From the NCBI GenBank assembly GCA_934457415.1, contig CAKSHM010000005.1, positions 62,001-126,000 on the forward strand: a stretch of DNA of 64,000 nt. Reading direction: 5' to 3'. Positions 25,695 to 34,163 of the stretch are shown piece after piece. Each line of letters starts with the position of its first letter. The stretch's first letter is position 1. Made by a program: the position numbers and the translations under genes. A model generated the notes under the pieces. That model was not told the origin of the DNA, did no database searches, and worked only from the letters and a program-made list of their open reading frames with translations. Source of the stretch: an uncultured Eubacteriales bacterium. Its GTDB lineage: Bacteria; Bacillota; Clostridia; Oscillospirales; Acutalibacteraceae.

Positions 25695-26293
25695 AAATTT
25701 TTATTGCAACTAAAAACGAAAAAAAGTTAAAGGAAATCAAAAGAATTTTAGAGCCATTGGGTTTCGAAACAATTTCGGAAAAGGATTTAAGACAGCCTCT
25801 TGAAGAGGTTGAGGAAACAGGAAAAACCTTTGAAGAAAATGCTTTGCTCAAAGCCGAGGCAGGTCTTAAGACAACGGGGCTTACTACCGTTGCGGACGAT
25901 TCCGGCCTTTGCGTTGATTATCTCGGCGGAAAGCCGGGAATTTATTCTGCAAGATATTCGGGTTCTCACGGAAATGATAAGGCTAACAACGAAAAGCTTT
26001 TAAATGAGCTTAAAAATGTAAAAAAAGAGGACAGGACCGCGCATTTTTCCTGTGCCGTAGTATGCCTTTTTCCTGACGGAAGAAAAATTTCCGTTACGGG
26101 TAAATGCGAAGGTTACATTGATTTTGCTCCTCACGGAAACCATGGGTTTGGTTATGATCCTATTTTTATAAGTGAAAAAGGGTGCTTTGCGGAGCTTTCC
26201 GACGAGCAGAAGGATTCTATCAGCCATCGAGGAAGAGCTTTGAAAAAATTTGAAGAAAAAATAAAAGAAATGATAAACGGAGAAAAGATATAA
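25691..26293 (+). CDS. rdgB: XTP/dITP diphosphatase
   Basis: Removes deaminated purine nucleotides (ITP, dITP, XTP) from the pool. 200 residues with the HAM1/RdgB motifs FIATKNEKKLKEIK, ADDSGLCVDYLGGKPGIYSARY, FGYDPIF and SHRGRALKKF. It overlaps ftsY by 4 bases and is followed without a gap by the CRM-domain gene. Confidence 0.96.
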   Translation: MKIFIATKNEKKLKEIKRILEPLGFETISEKDLRQPLEEVEETGKTFEENALLKAEAGLKTTGLTTVADDSGLCVDYLGGKPGIYSARYSGSHGNDKANNEKLLNELKNVKKEDRTAHFSCAVVCLFPDGRKISVTGKCEGYIDFAPHGNHGFGYDPIFISEKGCFAELSDEQKDSISHRGRALKKFEEKIKEMINGEKI

Positions 26294-26587
26294 ATGTTAA
26301 ACAGCAGACAGAGGGCACAGTTAAGGTCAATTGCAAATTCCTATGATACTATTTTTCAGATAGGAAAGGGCGGAATAAACGACGCACTTATAAAACAAAT
26401 TGATGAGGCACTTGAAAAAAGAGAGCTAATTAAAATAAGGACGCTTGAAACCTCTCCGGAAACATCGCGTTCAGCCGCCGACAGCGTTTCAGAGGCGGTA
26501 GGAGCAGATGTTGTTCAGGTTATCGGTTCAAGATTTGTTCTTTACAGAGAAAGTAAGGATAATAAACAGATAAGGTTAAGAAAATGA
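26294..26587 (+). CDS. yhbY: YhbY-family CRM-domain RNA-binding protein
   Basis: A 97-residue single CRM domain that binds pre-50S ribosomal particles in studied relatives. Visible are LNSRQRAQLRSIANSYD and the loop IGKGGINDALIKQIDEAL (GxxG type), then KRELIKIRTLE. It starts at the stop of rdgB and overlaps nadD by 4 bases. Confidence 0.93.
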   Translation: MLNSRQRAQLRSIANSYDTIFQIGKGGINDALIKQIDEALEKRELIKIRTLETSPETSRSAADSVSEAVGADVVQVIGSRFVLYRESKDNKQIRLRK

Positions 26588-27174
26588 GCATAAAAGCCGC
26601 AATTTTCGGTGGAACCTTCAATCCTTTTCATATTGGTCATTATGAAATGCTGAAGGCTCTTTGCAACGATCCTCTCTTTGATATTGTCTATGTTATGCCC
26701 GATAAAATACCTCCTCATAAAACCTGTGACTTTTTAGCAAGCGACGAAGACAGAATAAATATGTGCAGGATTGCCTGCGAAGATTTTAAAAAGGCGCATT
26801 TGCTTCTTACCGAATTTGAAAGGGAAGAAAAAAGCTATACAGCGGACACGGTTGAAATTTTAAAATCAAGATTTCCCGATACTGATTTATTCATCACTGT
26901 CGGATCCGACATGCTTGAAACTCTTGATACTTGGCATGATTATAAAAAGCTTTTTCTGAACGCCTCATTTGTTGCTTTCAGGCGTGGAAACGACTATGAA
27001 AATTTTAATAAAAATGTCTTGAAAATGAGAGAAAAAGGTGCGATAATTAAGGTTATGGATAATGAAATCACGGAAATTTCATCCACTTGTCTAAGAGACT
27101 GTCTTTTGCCTGAATTTATTCCCGAAAAGATTTATAAATATATCAGAAAGAAAGGAATTTATAATGAAGTTTGA
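26584..27174 (+). CDS. nadD: nicotinate-nucleotide adenylyltransferase
   Basis: Joins nicotinate mononucleotide and ATP to deamido-NAD. 196 residues: FGGTFNPFHIGHYEML (HxGH nucleotide-binding motif) at about 8-23, PDKIPPHK, and the C-terminal ISSTCLRD (ISSTxxR). It overlaps yhbY by 4 and yqeK by 11 bases, so translation is tightly coupled. Confidence 0.96.
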   Translation: MSIKAAIFGGTFNPFHIGHYEMLKALCNDPLFDIVYVMPDKIPPHKTCDFLASDEDRINMCRIACEDFKKAHLLLTEFEREEKSYTADTVEILKSRFPDTDLFITVGSDMLETLDTWHDYKKLFLNASFVAFRRGNDYENFNKNVLKMREKGAIIKVMDNEITEISSTCLRDCLLPEFIPEKIYKYIRKKGIYNEV

Positions 27175-27742
27175 TAATGAATTCCCTGAGTACAAAGCGC
27201 TTTTAAAGCAAAGGCTTACAGATAAAAGATATTATCATTCATTATGCGTTGCCGACGAGGCTATGAGGCTTGCAATAAAATACGGGGCAGACCCCGAAAC
27301 CGCTTATCTTGCAGGACTTCTTCATGATATTACAAAGAATGCTTCAAAAGAAGAGCATTTTGAGATTTTTGAGCAGTATAAAATTCCGCTGAGCGAAATT
27401 GAAAAAAATGCGGAAAAGCTTTGGCATGCTATCTCGGGAGCGGCTTATGTGAAATATAAGCTTGAAATCTCAAACAGGGAAATTACAGACGCAATAAGAT
27501 ATCATACAACTGCGAAAGCAAAAATGTCGCTTCAGGCAAAAATTCTTTATCTTGCCGATTTTACTTCCGCTGACCGCGATTATAATGATGTTGATATATT
27601 GAGAAAGCTTGTTGATATTTCTCTTGATGATGCGTTCGAATATGCTTTGGCTTATTCTGTTTGCGACCTTGTTAATCTTAGAAAAGCGGTTCACCCCGAT
27701 ACTGTTGAAGCTTATAACGAGACTGTTATGAAAGGAAAATGA
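27164..27742 (+). CDS. yqeK: YqeK HD-domain hydrolase
   Basis: A 192-residue HD-superfamily protein; relatives cleave diadenosine tetraphosphate symmetrically. Metal ligands come from H25 (YHSLCVADEA), the HD pair in LAGLLHDITKNA (about 52-63), H84 (KLWHAISGA) and the later DAIRYHTTAK. The order nadD-yqeK-rsfS is classic for Firmicutes. Confidence 0.94.
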   Translation: MKFDNEFPEYKALLKQRLTDKRYYHSLCVADEAMRLAIKYGADPETAYLAGLLHDITKNASKEEHFEIFEQYKIPLSEIEKNAEKLWHAISGAAYVKYKLEISNREITDAIRYHTTAKAKMSLQAKILYLADFTSADRDYNDVDILRKLVDISLDDAFEYALAYSVCDLVNLRKAVHPDTVEAYNETVMKGK

Positions 27743-27744
27743 TT

Positions 27745-28110
27745 ATGGAGTCAAAAAATATTGCCGTTTTGGCGGCTAATGCTTTAAATTCCAAAAAAGC
27801 CGTACAGCTTAAGGTGTTAAAGGTTGAGGAGCTTACGGTGCTTGCGGAATATTTCGTAATCGCTACCGCTACTTCATCAACGCATGTAAGGGCGCTTGCG
27901 GACGAAGTTGAAGAGGTTTTGGAAAAAAACGGAGTAAGACCTCATCATATTGAAGGAAAAACCACCGGTTGGATAGTACTTGATTATTCAGGTGTTATCG
28001 TGCATATTTTCACTCCGGACCAAAGAGAGTTTTATTCGCTTGACAGAATTTGGAGCGACGCGGAAGAAATAAACCTTGATAAAATTTTAACCGAAGCTAC
28101 AGGCGATTGA
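27745..28110 (+). CDS. rsfS: ribosome silencing factor RsfS
   Basis: Binds L14 on the 50S subunit and blocks subunit joining under nutrient stress. 121 residues from ATG 27745, with AAAGGAAAA about 6 bases upstream; ATG 27739 is possible and would overlap yqeK. DUF143/Iojap motifs: LTVLAEYFVIATATSSTHVRALADEV, GWIVLDYSGVIVHIFTPDQREFYSLDRIW. Confidence 0.95.
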   Translation: MESKNIAVLAANALNSKKAVQLKVLKVEELTVLAEYFVIATATSSTHVRALADEVEEVLEKNGVRPHHIEGKTTGWIVLDYSGVIVHIFTPDQREFYSLDRIWSDAEEINLDKILTEATGD

Positions 28111-28130
28111 GTGAAAGGAAAGACACCGAA

Positions 28131-30539
28131 ATGAAATACGATTATTCAAAAATTGAAAAAAAGTGGCAGGATATTTGGGACGAAAAGCAGACATTTGCCG
28201 CAAAGGACGATTATACTTTACCTAAGTTTTACGGACTCGTTGAATTTCCTTATCCGTCGGGGCAGGGACTTCATGTCGGTCATCCGCGCTCATATACTGC
28301 GCTTGATATAGTTTCCCGAAAAAAAAGACTTGAAGGATATAATGTGCTTTATCCTATGGGCTGGGACGCTTTCGGACTTCCGACTGAAAACTTTGCCATA
28401 AAGAATCATATTCATCCTTCTGTTGTAACTGAAAAAAATATTGCAAACTTTAAGCGGCAGCTTAAATCCTTGGGTTTTTCCTTTGATTGGAGCAGAGAAA
28501 TTAACACTACCGATCCCGAGTATTATAAATGGACTCAGTGGATTTTTTTACAGCTTTATAAAAAAGGTCTTGCTTATAAAAAGAAAATGTCCGTTAACTG
28601 GTGTACCTCATGTAAATGCGTGCTTGCTAACGAAGAGGTGGTTAACGGTGTTTGTGAGCGCTGCGGAAGCGAAGTTATTCATAAAGAGAAAAGCCAGTGG
28701 ATGCTTAAAATCACCGATTATGCCGAAAAGCTTTTAGACGGACTTGACGATGTTGATTTTATCGAAAGAGTTAAGACTCAGCAGAGAAACTGGATAGGTA
28801 AATCTTACGGAACTCAGGTAACATTTAATACCACAAACAAAGACAGCTTTGATGTTTTCACAACCCGTGCCGACACCTTATTCGGCGTTACCTATATGGT
28901 TATGTCGCCCGAGCATCCGCTTATCGAAAAGTGGAGCTGTCAGATTGAAAATCTTAAAGAGGTTGAAGCCTACAAAGCGGAGGCGGCTAAGAAATCCGAC
29001 TTTGAGCGAACGGAGCTTGCTAAGGACAAAAGCGGGGTAATGATCAAAGGGATTAAAGCTATAAATCCTGTTAATAATAAAGAAATTCCGATTTTTGTTT
29101 CGGATTATGTTCTTATTTCTTACGGAACAGGCGCTATTATGGCAGTTCCCGGACACGACGAGCGAGATTTTGAATTTGCCAAAAAGTTCGGGCTTCCGAT
29201 TATTGAGGTTGTTTCCGGCGGAAAGGATATTTCCGAAGAGCCGTATACCGACTGCGCAAATGGAACTATGGTTAATTCCGATTTTCTTAACGGACTCTCG
29301 GTCGACGAGGCAAAGACAAAAATCCAGCAGTGGCTTTCAGAGCGCAAGATAGGTGTGAAGAAAACAAATTATAAGCTTCGCGACTGGGTTTTTTCCCGTC
29401 AGAGATATTGGGGCGAGCCTATTCCTATGGTTTACTGCGAGAAATGCGGTTATGTCCCGATTGATGAAAGCGAGCTTCCTTTGACTCTTCCTAATGTCGA
29501 GTCCTTTGAGCCTACGGATAACGGTGAATCACCGCTCAGCGCTATAACCGACTGGGTCAACACTACCTGTCCTCACTGCGGAGGAAAAGCAAAAAGAGAA
29601 ACCGATACGATGCCTCAGTGGGCAGGCTCATCATGGTACTTTTTAAGATACTGCGACCCTCATAACGATAAGGAGCTTGCTTCTAAAGAGGCTCTTGAAT
29701 ATTGGATGCCTGTTGATTGGTACAACGGAGGAATGGAGCATACAACACTTCACCTGCTTTACAGCAGATTTTGGCATAGGTTCCTTTATGATATAGGGGT
29801 TGTTCCGAATCCCGAGCCTTATAAAAAGCGTACAAGCCATGGTATGATTTTGGGTGAAAACGGGGAAAAGATGTCTAAATCAAGAGGCAATGTTATAAAT
29901 CCCGATGATATTGTAAGAGATTACGGCGCGGATACCATGCGAGTATATGAAATGTTTATCGGTGATTTTGAAAAGGCGGCGCCTTGGAGTCAGGCTTCTA
30001 TCAAGGGCAGTAAAAGATTTCTTGATAAGGTTTTTGCCATGTCTGATATGCTTTGCGACGGAGACAAATACTCCGAAAAGCTTGAAGTCAGCTTTAATAA
30101 GACCGTTAAAAAGGTTACGGAGGATATTGAAAACCTTAAAATGAATACTGCCATTGCCGCTCTTATGTCATTGCTTAACGAAATTTATGAGGTTAAGTCA
30201 ATCAATAAAGCGGAAATGAAAACATTTATTACCCTCCTTAATCCTTTTGCGCCTCATATCACCGAAGAAATGTGGGAAATCTGCGGATTTGATGGAATGC
30301 TCAATCAGACAAAATGGCCTGTGTTCGACGAAGCAAAATGCGTTGACTCAAATGTTGAAATTGCAGTTCAGGTAAACGGAAAGATCAAAGCGAGAATTCA
30401 GGTTCCTGCCGAGGTTTCTTCTGAGGACGCAATCAGTCAGGCAAAATGTGTTGCGGCAGTTTCAAAGGAAATAGCTTCAAAAACTATCGTCAAAGAGCTT
30501 TATGTCAAAAAGCGCCTTGTAAATATTGTAGTAAAATGA
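28131..30539 (+). CDS. leuS: leucyl-tRNA synthetase
   Basis: Class I synthetase charging tRNA-Leu. 802 residues from ATG 28131, which has GAAAGGAAAG upstream; the in-frame TTG at 28107 overlaps rsfS and is less likely. HIGH-type motif PYPSGQGLHVGHPRSY near 40, zinc-binding CEKCGYVPI/CPHCGGK, editing domain (about 220-420) with TTRADTLFG, and KMSKSR (GEKMSKSRGNV) near 580. No T-box is visible upstream, and the gene appears to be read from the long cluster. Confidence 0.97.
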   Translation: MKYDYSKIEKKWQDIWDEKQTFAAKDDYTLPKFYGLVEFPYPSGQGLHVGHPRSYTALDIVSRKKRLEGYNVLYPMGWDAFGLPTENFAIKNHIHPSVVTEKNIANFKRQLKSLGFSFDWSREINTTDPEYYKWTQWIFLQLYKKGLAYKKKMSVNWCTSCKCVLANEEVVNGVCERCGSEVIHKEKSQWMLKITDYAEKLLDGLDDVDFIERVKTQQRNWIGKSYGTQVTFNTTNKDSFDVFTTRADTLFGVTYMVMSPEHPLIEKWSCQIENLKEVEAYKAEAAKKSDFERTELAKDKSGVMIKGIKAINPVNNKEIPIFVSDYVLISYGTGAIMAVPGHDERDFEFAKKFGLPIIEVVSGGKDISEEPYTDCANGTMVNSDFLNGLSVDEAKTKIQQWLSERKIGVKKTNYKLRDWVFSRQRYWGEPIPMVYCEKCGYVPIDESELPLTLPNVESFEPTDNGESPLSAITDWVNTTCPHCGGKAKRETDTMPQWAGSSWYFLRYCDPHNDKELASKEALEYWMPVDWYNGGMEHTTLHLLYSRFWHRFLYDIGVVPNPEPYKKRTSHGMILGENGEKMSKSRGNVINPDDIVRDYGADTMRVYEMFIGDFEKAAPWSQASIKGSKRFLDKVFAMSDMLCDGDKYSEKLEVSFNKTVKKVTEDIENLKMNTAIAALMSLLNEIYEVKSINKAEMKTFITLLNPFAPHITEEMWEICGFDGMLNQTKWPVFDEAKCVDSNVEIAVQVNGKIKARIQVPAEVSSEDAISQAKCVAAVSKEIASKTIVKELYVKKRLVNIVVK

Positions 30540-30547
30540 TTTATTAA

Positions 30548-30586
30548 AAAACTCTCGGGTAACTTCAGAAGTCTCCCGAGAGTTTT
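30548..30586. terminator. bidirectional terminator between leuS and aroF
   Basis: A 12-bp stem AAAACTCTCGGG/CCCGAGAGTTTT with a 15-base loop; T-rich on both strands. It serves the two convergent operons. Confidence 0.88.
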
Positions 30587-30591
30587 TAATT

Positions 30592-31620
30592 TTACAGCTT
30601 ATCTGCTATATCGTAAATCAGTTTTTCGGTTTTTTCCCATCCGAGACACGGGTCTGTGATTGACTGACCGTAAACACCGCCGTTAACCTTTTGACAGCCG
30701 TCTTCAATATAGCTTTCAATCATAAGTCCTTTGCAGATTTTCCTGATATCGCGGTTTTCTTTCATTGAATGAAGAACATCCATTGAAATTCTTATCTGCT
30801 CGTTATAACGTTTTCCGGAATTCGCATGATTTGTATCAATGATAACTGCCGGATTATTAAGACCTCTCTCACCGTAAAGCTCGCAGAGTCTGAGCAGATC
30901 CTCATAGTGGTAATTGGAAACATTTTTCCCGTCTGTAGTCTGATAACCTCTTAAAATCGCATGAGCGAGGGGATTGCCGGTGCTTTCTACCTCCCAGCCT
31001 CTGTATATAAAAGTATGAGGATGCTGAGCAGCAGTAATTGAATTCATCATAACGCTTAAATCGCCGCCGGTCGGATTTTTAAGTCCTGCAGGAATGTCAA
31101 GTCCGCTTGCGGTAAGTCTGTGCTGCTGATTTTCAACGGAACGCGCTCCCACGGCAATATAAGAAAGCAAGTCCGAAAGATATCTGTGATTGTCGGGGTA
31201 AAGCATTTCGTCGGCGCTTGAAAGACCGTAGTCCTTTAATGCCTGCATGTGGAGTTTCCTTATAGCAATTATACCCTTGAGCATATCGGGCTTTTCGTTA
31301 GGGTCAGGCTGATGGAGCATACCCTTGTATCCGTCACCCGTTGTGCGGGGCTTATTGGTATAAATACGCGGAATTATTATAATTTTATCTTCAACCTTTT
31401 CTGATACCCTTTTAAGCCTTTCTATATAATCAAGTACCGAGACATCATTATCGGCGGAGCAGGGGCCGATAACAAGAATAAATTTATCACTTTCACCCGT
31501 AAAAACTTTTTTTATTTCTTCGTCCCTTATTTCTTTGCATTTTTTCATTTCTTCTGTAAGCGGAAACTGAGCTTTTACCTCCTTAGGTATAGGCAGTTTT
31601 CTGTAAAAAATCATATTCAT
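30592..31620 (-). CDS. aroF: DAHP synthase, class I
   Basis: 3-deoxy-7-phosphoheptulonate synthase joins PEP and erythrose 4-phosphate, the entry to aromatic synthesis. 342 residues of the E. coli AroFGH-like type: FILVIGPCSADND near 48, PRIYTNKPRTTGDGYKG near 85, NPTGGDLSVMMNSI, IDTNHANSGK, and IEDGCQKVNGGVYGQSITDPCLGW at the end. GAAGGAAA precedes the ATG. It is the last gene of the aromatic operon although it encodes the first step. Feedback specificity cannot be read from the sequence. Confidence 0.96.
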   Translation of the reverse strand: MNMIFYRKLPIPKEVKAQFPLTEEMKKCKEIRDEEIKKVFTGESDKFILVIGPCSADNDVSVLDYIERLKRVSEKVEDKIIIIPRIYTNKPRTTGDGYKGMLHQPDPNEKPDMLKGIIAIRKLHMQALKDYGLSSADEMLYPDNHRYLSDLLSYIAVGARSVENQQHRLTASGLDIPAGLKNPTGGDLSVMMNSITAAQHPHTFIYRGWEVESTGNPLAHAILRGYQTTDGKNVSNYHYEDLLRLCELYGERGLNNPAVIIDTNHANSGKRYNEQIRISMDVLHSMKENRDIRKICKGLMIESYIEDGCQKVNGGVYGQSITDPCLGWEKTEKLIYDIADKL

Positions 31621-31640
31621 AGTAAAATTTCCTTCTTTTT

Positions 31641-32507
31641 TTATTTTTGGGTTTTATCAAATTTTTCCCGTCTAAGGGTTGATTTTTTCATCATTTTCCG
31701 CATTGTTTCGCGGTCATTGCTCTCAAGAGCCTTTTTAAATATTTCAAACTGTTTTGAAAAATCGTTCATTTTGTGAAGCAACGCTTCCTTGTTGCATAAG
31801 AAAAGCTCGCTCCACATTTCATCGTTTATTTTTGCAATTCGGGTAAGGTCTCTGAAAGAGTCGCCGGTATAAGCCTCAAATCCGTCCGTTTCACCGGTAC
31901 ACATAAGTGAAACCGCAATGCAGTGCGTAAGCTGGGATAAAAACGCTATCATTTCGTCATGCTCTTTTGCGTTAAGAATACTGATATTGTGAAAGCCAAG
32001 CTCAAAGCCTAATTTTTTGCATATTTCCTTTGCGTGTTCGGAATTTTTTTCTGAAGGAACAATTATGTAGTTGGCATTTTTGAATACGCTGTCATCGCTG
32101 TATCTGACGCCGCTTTTTTCTCTTCCCGCCATAGGGTGTGCCGCTATAAATTCGACGTTTTCCGGCATCAGCGCCTGAACCTTATTTATAATGAAGTCCT
32201 TAACACCTGTAACATCGGTTATAATTGTTCCGCTTTTAAAGAAATTTCGGTTTTCTTCGACCCATTTAATCAAGGTGTGCGGATAAAGTGCCAGAATGAT
32301 TAAATCCGCGGCCTTTATAAATTTCTCAAGCTTGTCGGTAGTTCCGTCGGCAATAAAGCCCTCTGAAATTGCAAAATCAATATCGCTTTGTTCTTTAGAT
32401 ATCGCATTTATTTTATATCCTTTTTTCGTAAGCGCTTTTGCATAGCTTCCGCCGATAAGTCCGAGTCCGACAATGAGTATGTTTGTATCTCTGTTTAGTT
32501 CTGTCAT
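31641..32507 (-). CDS. tyrA: prephenate dehydrogenase
   Basis: Oxidative decarboxylation of prephenate to hydroxyphenylpyruvate for tyrosine; an arogenate preference cannot be excluded. 288 residues: NAD motif ILIVGLGLIGGSYAKAL at 11-27, TGVKDFI, AAHPMAGREKSGVRYSD with the catalytic histidine, and LTHCIAVSLM. There is no C-terminal ACT domain, unlike Bacillus TyrA. It overlaps aroA by 4 bases. Confidence 0.95.
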   Translation of the reverse strand: MTELNRDTNILIVGLGLIGGSYAKALTKKGYKINAISKEQSDIDFAISEGFIADGTTDKLEKFIKAADLIILALYPHTLIKWVEENRNFFKSGTIITDVTGVKDFIINKVQALMPENVEFIAAHPMAGREKSGVRYSDDSVFKNANYIIVPSEKNSEHAKEICKKLGFELGFHNISILNAKEHDEMIAFLSQLTHCIAVSLMCTGETDGFEAYTGDSFRDLTRIAKINDEMWSELFLCNKEALLHKMNDFSKQFEIFKKALESNDRETMRKMMKKSTLRREKFDKTQK

Positions 32508-33718
32508 TTGTCATCCTCTTTTTTGAATTTTATTCCGCATTCTTTGAATTTATCCCAAAATTCCGGAAAGCTTTTATTGACCGCCTGCGCGTCGGAAATT
32601 TTTCCTCCGGTAAGAGTAAGCAGAACGGCAAGCGACATAACTATTCTGTGATCGTTATGACCGTAAAGCGCTTCTGCGGGTTCTTTAAGAACGGAATTCG
32701 GAATAATTATCTCATTTTCATTAACCGTTATTTTAACACCGAGCTTTTTAAGCTCTTCTTTCATAGCCTGCGCACGGTCGCTTTCTTTGAATTTAAGCCG
32801 TTTTGTGTCGGTTAAGGTTGCTCCGTTCAGTGCGGCGGCGACCGCCGTCAGAACAGGTGCGAGATCAGGACAGTTTTTAACGCTTAGAATAGGGGATCCG
32901 TTTTTCAGCTTTTCAAAATATTCTTTCCAGACACTGTCGCCCTGCAGACTGTTTTCTTCAATATCCGATAGCCTAACATCGCCGCCTAAAAAATTAAACG
33001 CTCCGAAAAACGCGGCGGAAGAATGGTCTGAAGGTACAGAAAGACTTTTATTGGAAATATATTTTTGATTTCCTTTTATGTGAATTCCTTTATCGGAAAT
33101 TTCTGATTTTATTCCGAATTTTTTTAAAACATCGGCAGTTATTCTTATATACGACATACTCTCAACTTCCGATGTGAAAATTATTTCGCTGTCATATTCA
33201 AGAAGCGGGAGTGCAAACATAAGACCTGTTATAAACTGACTGCTGATATTTCCGCTTATGTAATATTTTTGCGGCTTTAATCTGCCTTTAACGGTTAATA
33301 GATTTTCATTTTTTATCCATTTAAATCCGCTTTCTTTACAAATGCTTTCATAAATATCAAGCGGTCTTTCAAAAAGTCTTTTTTCACCCGTAAAAGTTAT
33401 TTCACGGTTTAAAAGAAGTGCAATGGGGATTAAAAATCTCAGCGTACTTCCGCTTTCTCTGCAATTAAGAACAATCTTTGAGTTCTCTGTGCATTTCGGA
33501 AAATATACATCTGCCGCATTTTCAGTAAATGAAATTTCAGCACCCAAAGCCTCAAGACAGCTTATAGTTGCTTTTATGTCGTCGCTTAGGGAAATATTTG
33601 ATACCTTGATTTTTTCATGGGTCAAAGCCGCCGCAATCAGCATTCGGTGAGCATAGCTTTTTGAAGGCGGAATTTTAATAATTCCTTTTGCCGTTGATTT
33701 TTCTATTGTTACAGTCAT
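32504..33718 (-). CDS. aroA: EPSP synthase (3-phosphoshikimate 1-carboxyvinyltransferase)
   Basis: Adds PEP to shikimate 3-phosphate. 404 residues with PPSKSYAHRMLIAAAL at 17-32 (substrate-binding Lys-Ser), LNCRESGSTLRFLIPIALLL (phosphate-binding GSTLRF) near 83, and KESDRAQAMKEELKKLG and GHNDHRIVMSLAV near the end. It has an alanine-free GESGS variant of the PEP-loop (RESGSTLRF). It lies between aroQ (1-base gap) and tyrA. Confidence 0.96.
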   Translation of the reverse strand: MTVTIEKSTAKGIIKIPPSKSYAHRMLIAAALTHEKIKVSNISLSDDIKATISCLEALGAEISFTENAADVYFPKCTENSKIVLNCRESGSTLRFLIPIALLLNREITFTGEKRLFERPLDIYESICKESGFKWIKNENLLTVKGRLKPQKYYISGNISSQFITGLMFALPLLEYDSEIIFTSEVESMSYIRITADVLKKFGIKSEISDKGIHIKGNQKYISNKSLSVPSDHSSAAFFGAFNFLGGDVRLSDIEENSLQGDSVWKEYFEKLKNGSPILSVKNCPDLAPVLTAVAAALNGATLTDTKRLKFKESDRAQAMKEELKKLGVKITVNENEIIIPNSVLKEPAEALYGHNDHRIVMSLAVLLTLTGGKISDAQAVNKSFPEFWDKFKECGIKFKKEDDK

Positions 33719-33719
33719 T

Positions 33720-34157
33720 TTATTTGCTAAGCCCGTCCTTAATAAGAATGTCCACAGCGGTTAAATATCCGTCTGTGCCCTGACCTATCACACTGTCAAT
33801 GCAGGCGGCTCTTATATAGCTTTTAAGCCGAAAAGGCTCTCTTTCGTTGACCTTTGAAATGTGAACCTCTACTGCCGGAATATTTACTGCCTTTAAAGCG
33901 TCCAGAAGCGCAATGCTTGTATGTGTGTAGGCTCCCGGATTTATTATTATTCCGTCAAACCTGTTATAAGCGTATTGGATTTTGTCTACTAAATCGCCCT
34001 CGTGATTTGACTGATAAAATTCTGTTTCAACATTTTTTCCTTCGGCATATTTCTTTATTTTTTGAATTAACGAGGAATAGGTCTCTTTTCCGTAGATATC
34101 AGGCTCTCTTATACCCAGCATATTAAGATTAGGACCGTTTATCACAAGAATTTTCAT
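33720..34157 (-). CDS. aroQ: 3-dehydroquinate dehydratase, type II
   Basis: Dehydrates 3-dehydroquinate by trans elimination; a dodecameric flavodoxin-like enzyme. 145 residues: ILVINGPNLNMLGIREPDIYG with the catalytic tyrosine near 24, EFYQSNHEGDLVDKI, IINPGAYTHTSIALLDAL and VEVHISKVNEREPFR with the catalytic histidine near 101. Confidence 0.96.
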   Translation of the reverse strand: MKILVINGPNLNMLGIREPDIYGKETYSSLIQKIKKYAEGKNVETEFYQSNHEGDLVDKIQYAYNRFDGIIINPGAYTHTSIALLDALKAVNIPAVEVHISKVNEREPFRLKSYIRAACIDSVIGQGTDGYLTAVDILIKDGLSK

Positions 34158-34163
34158 TTTAAA

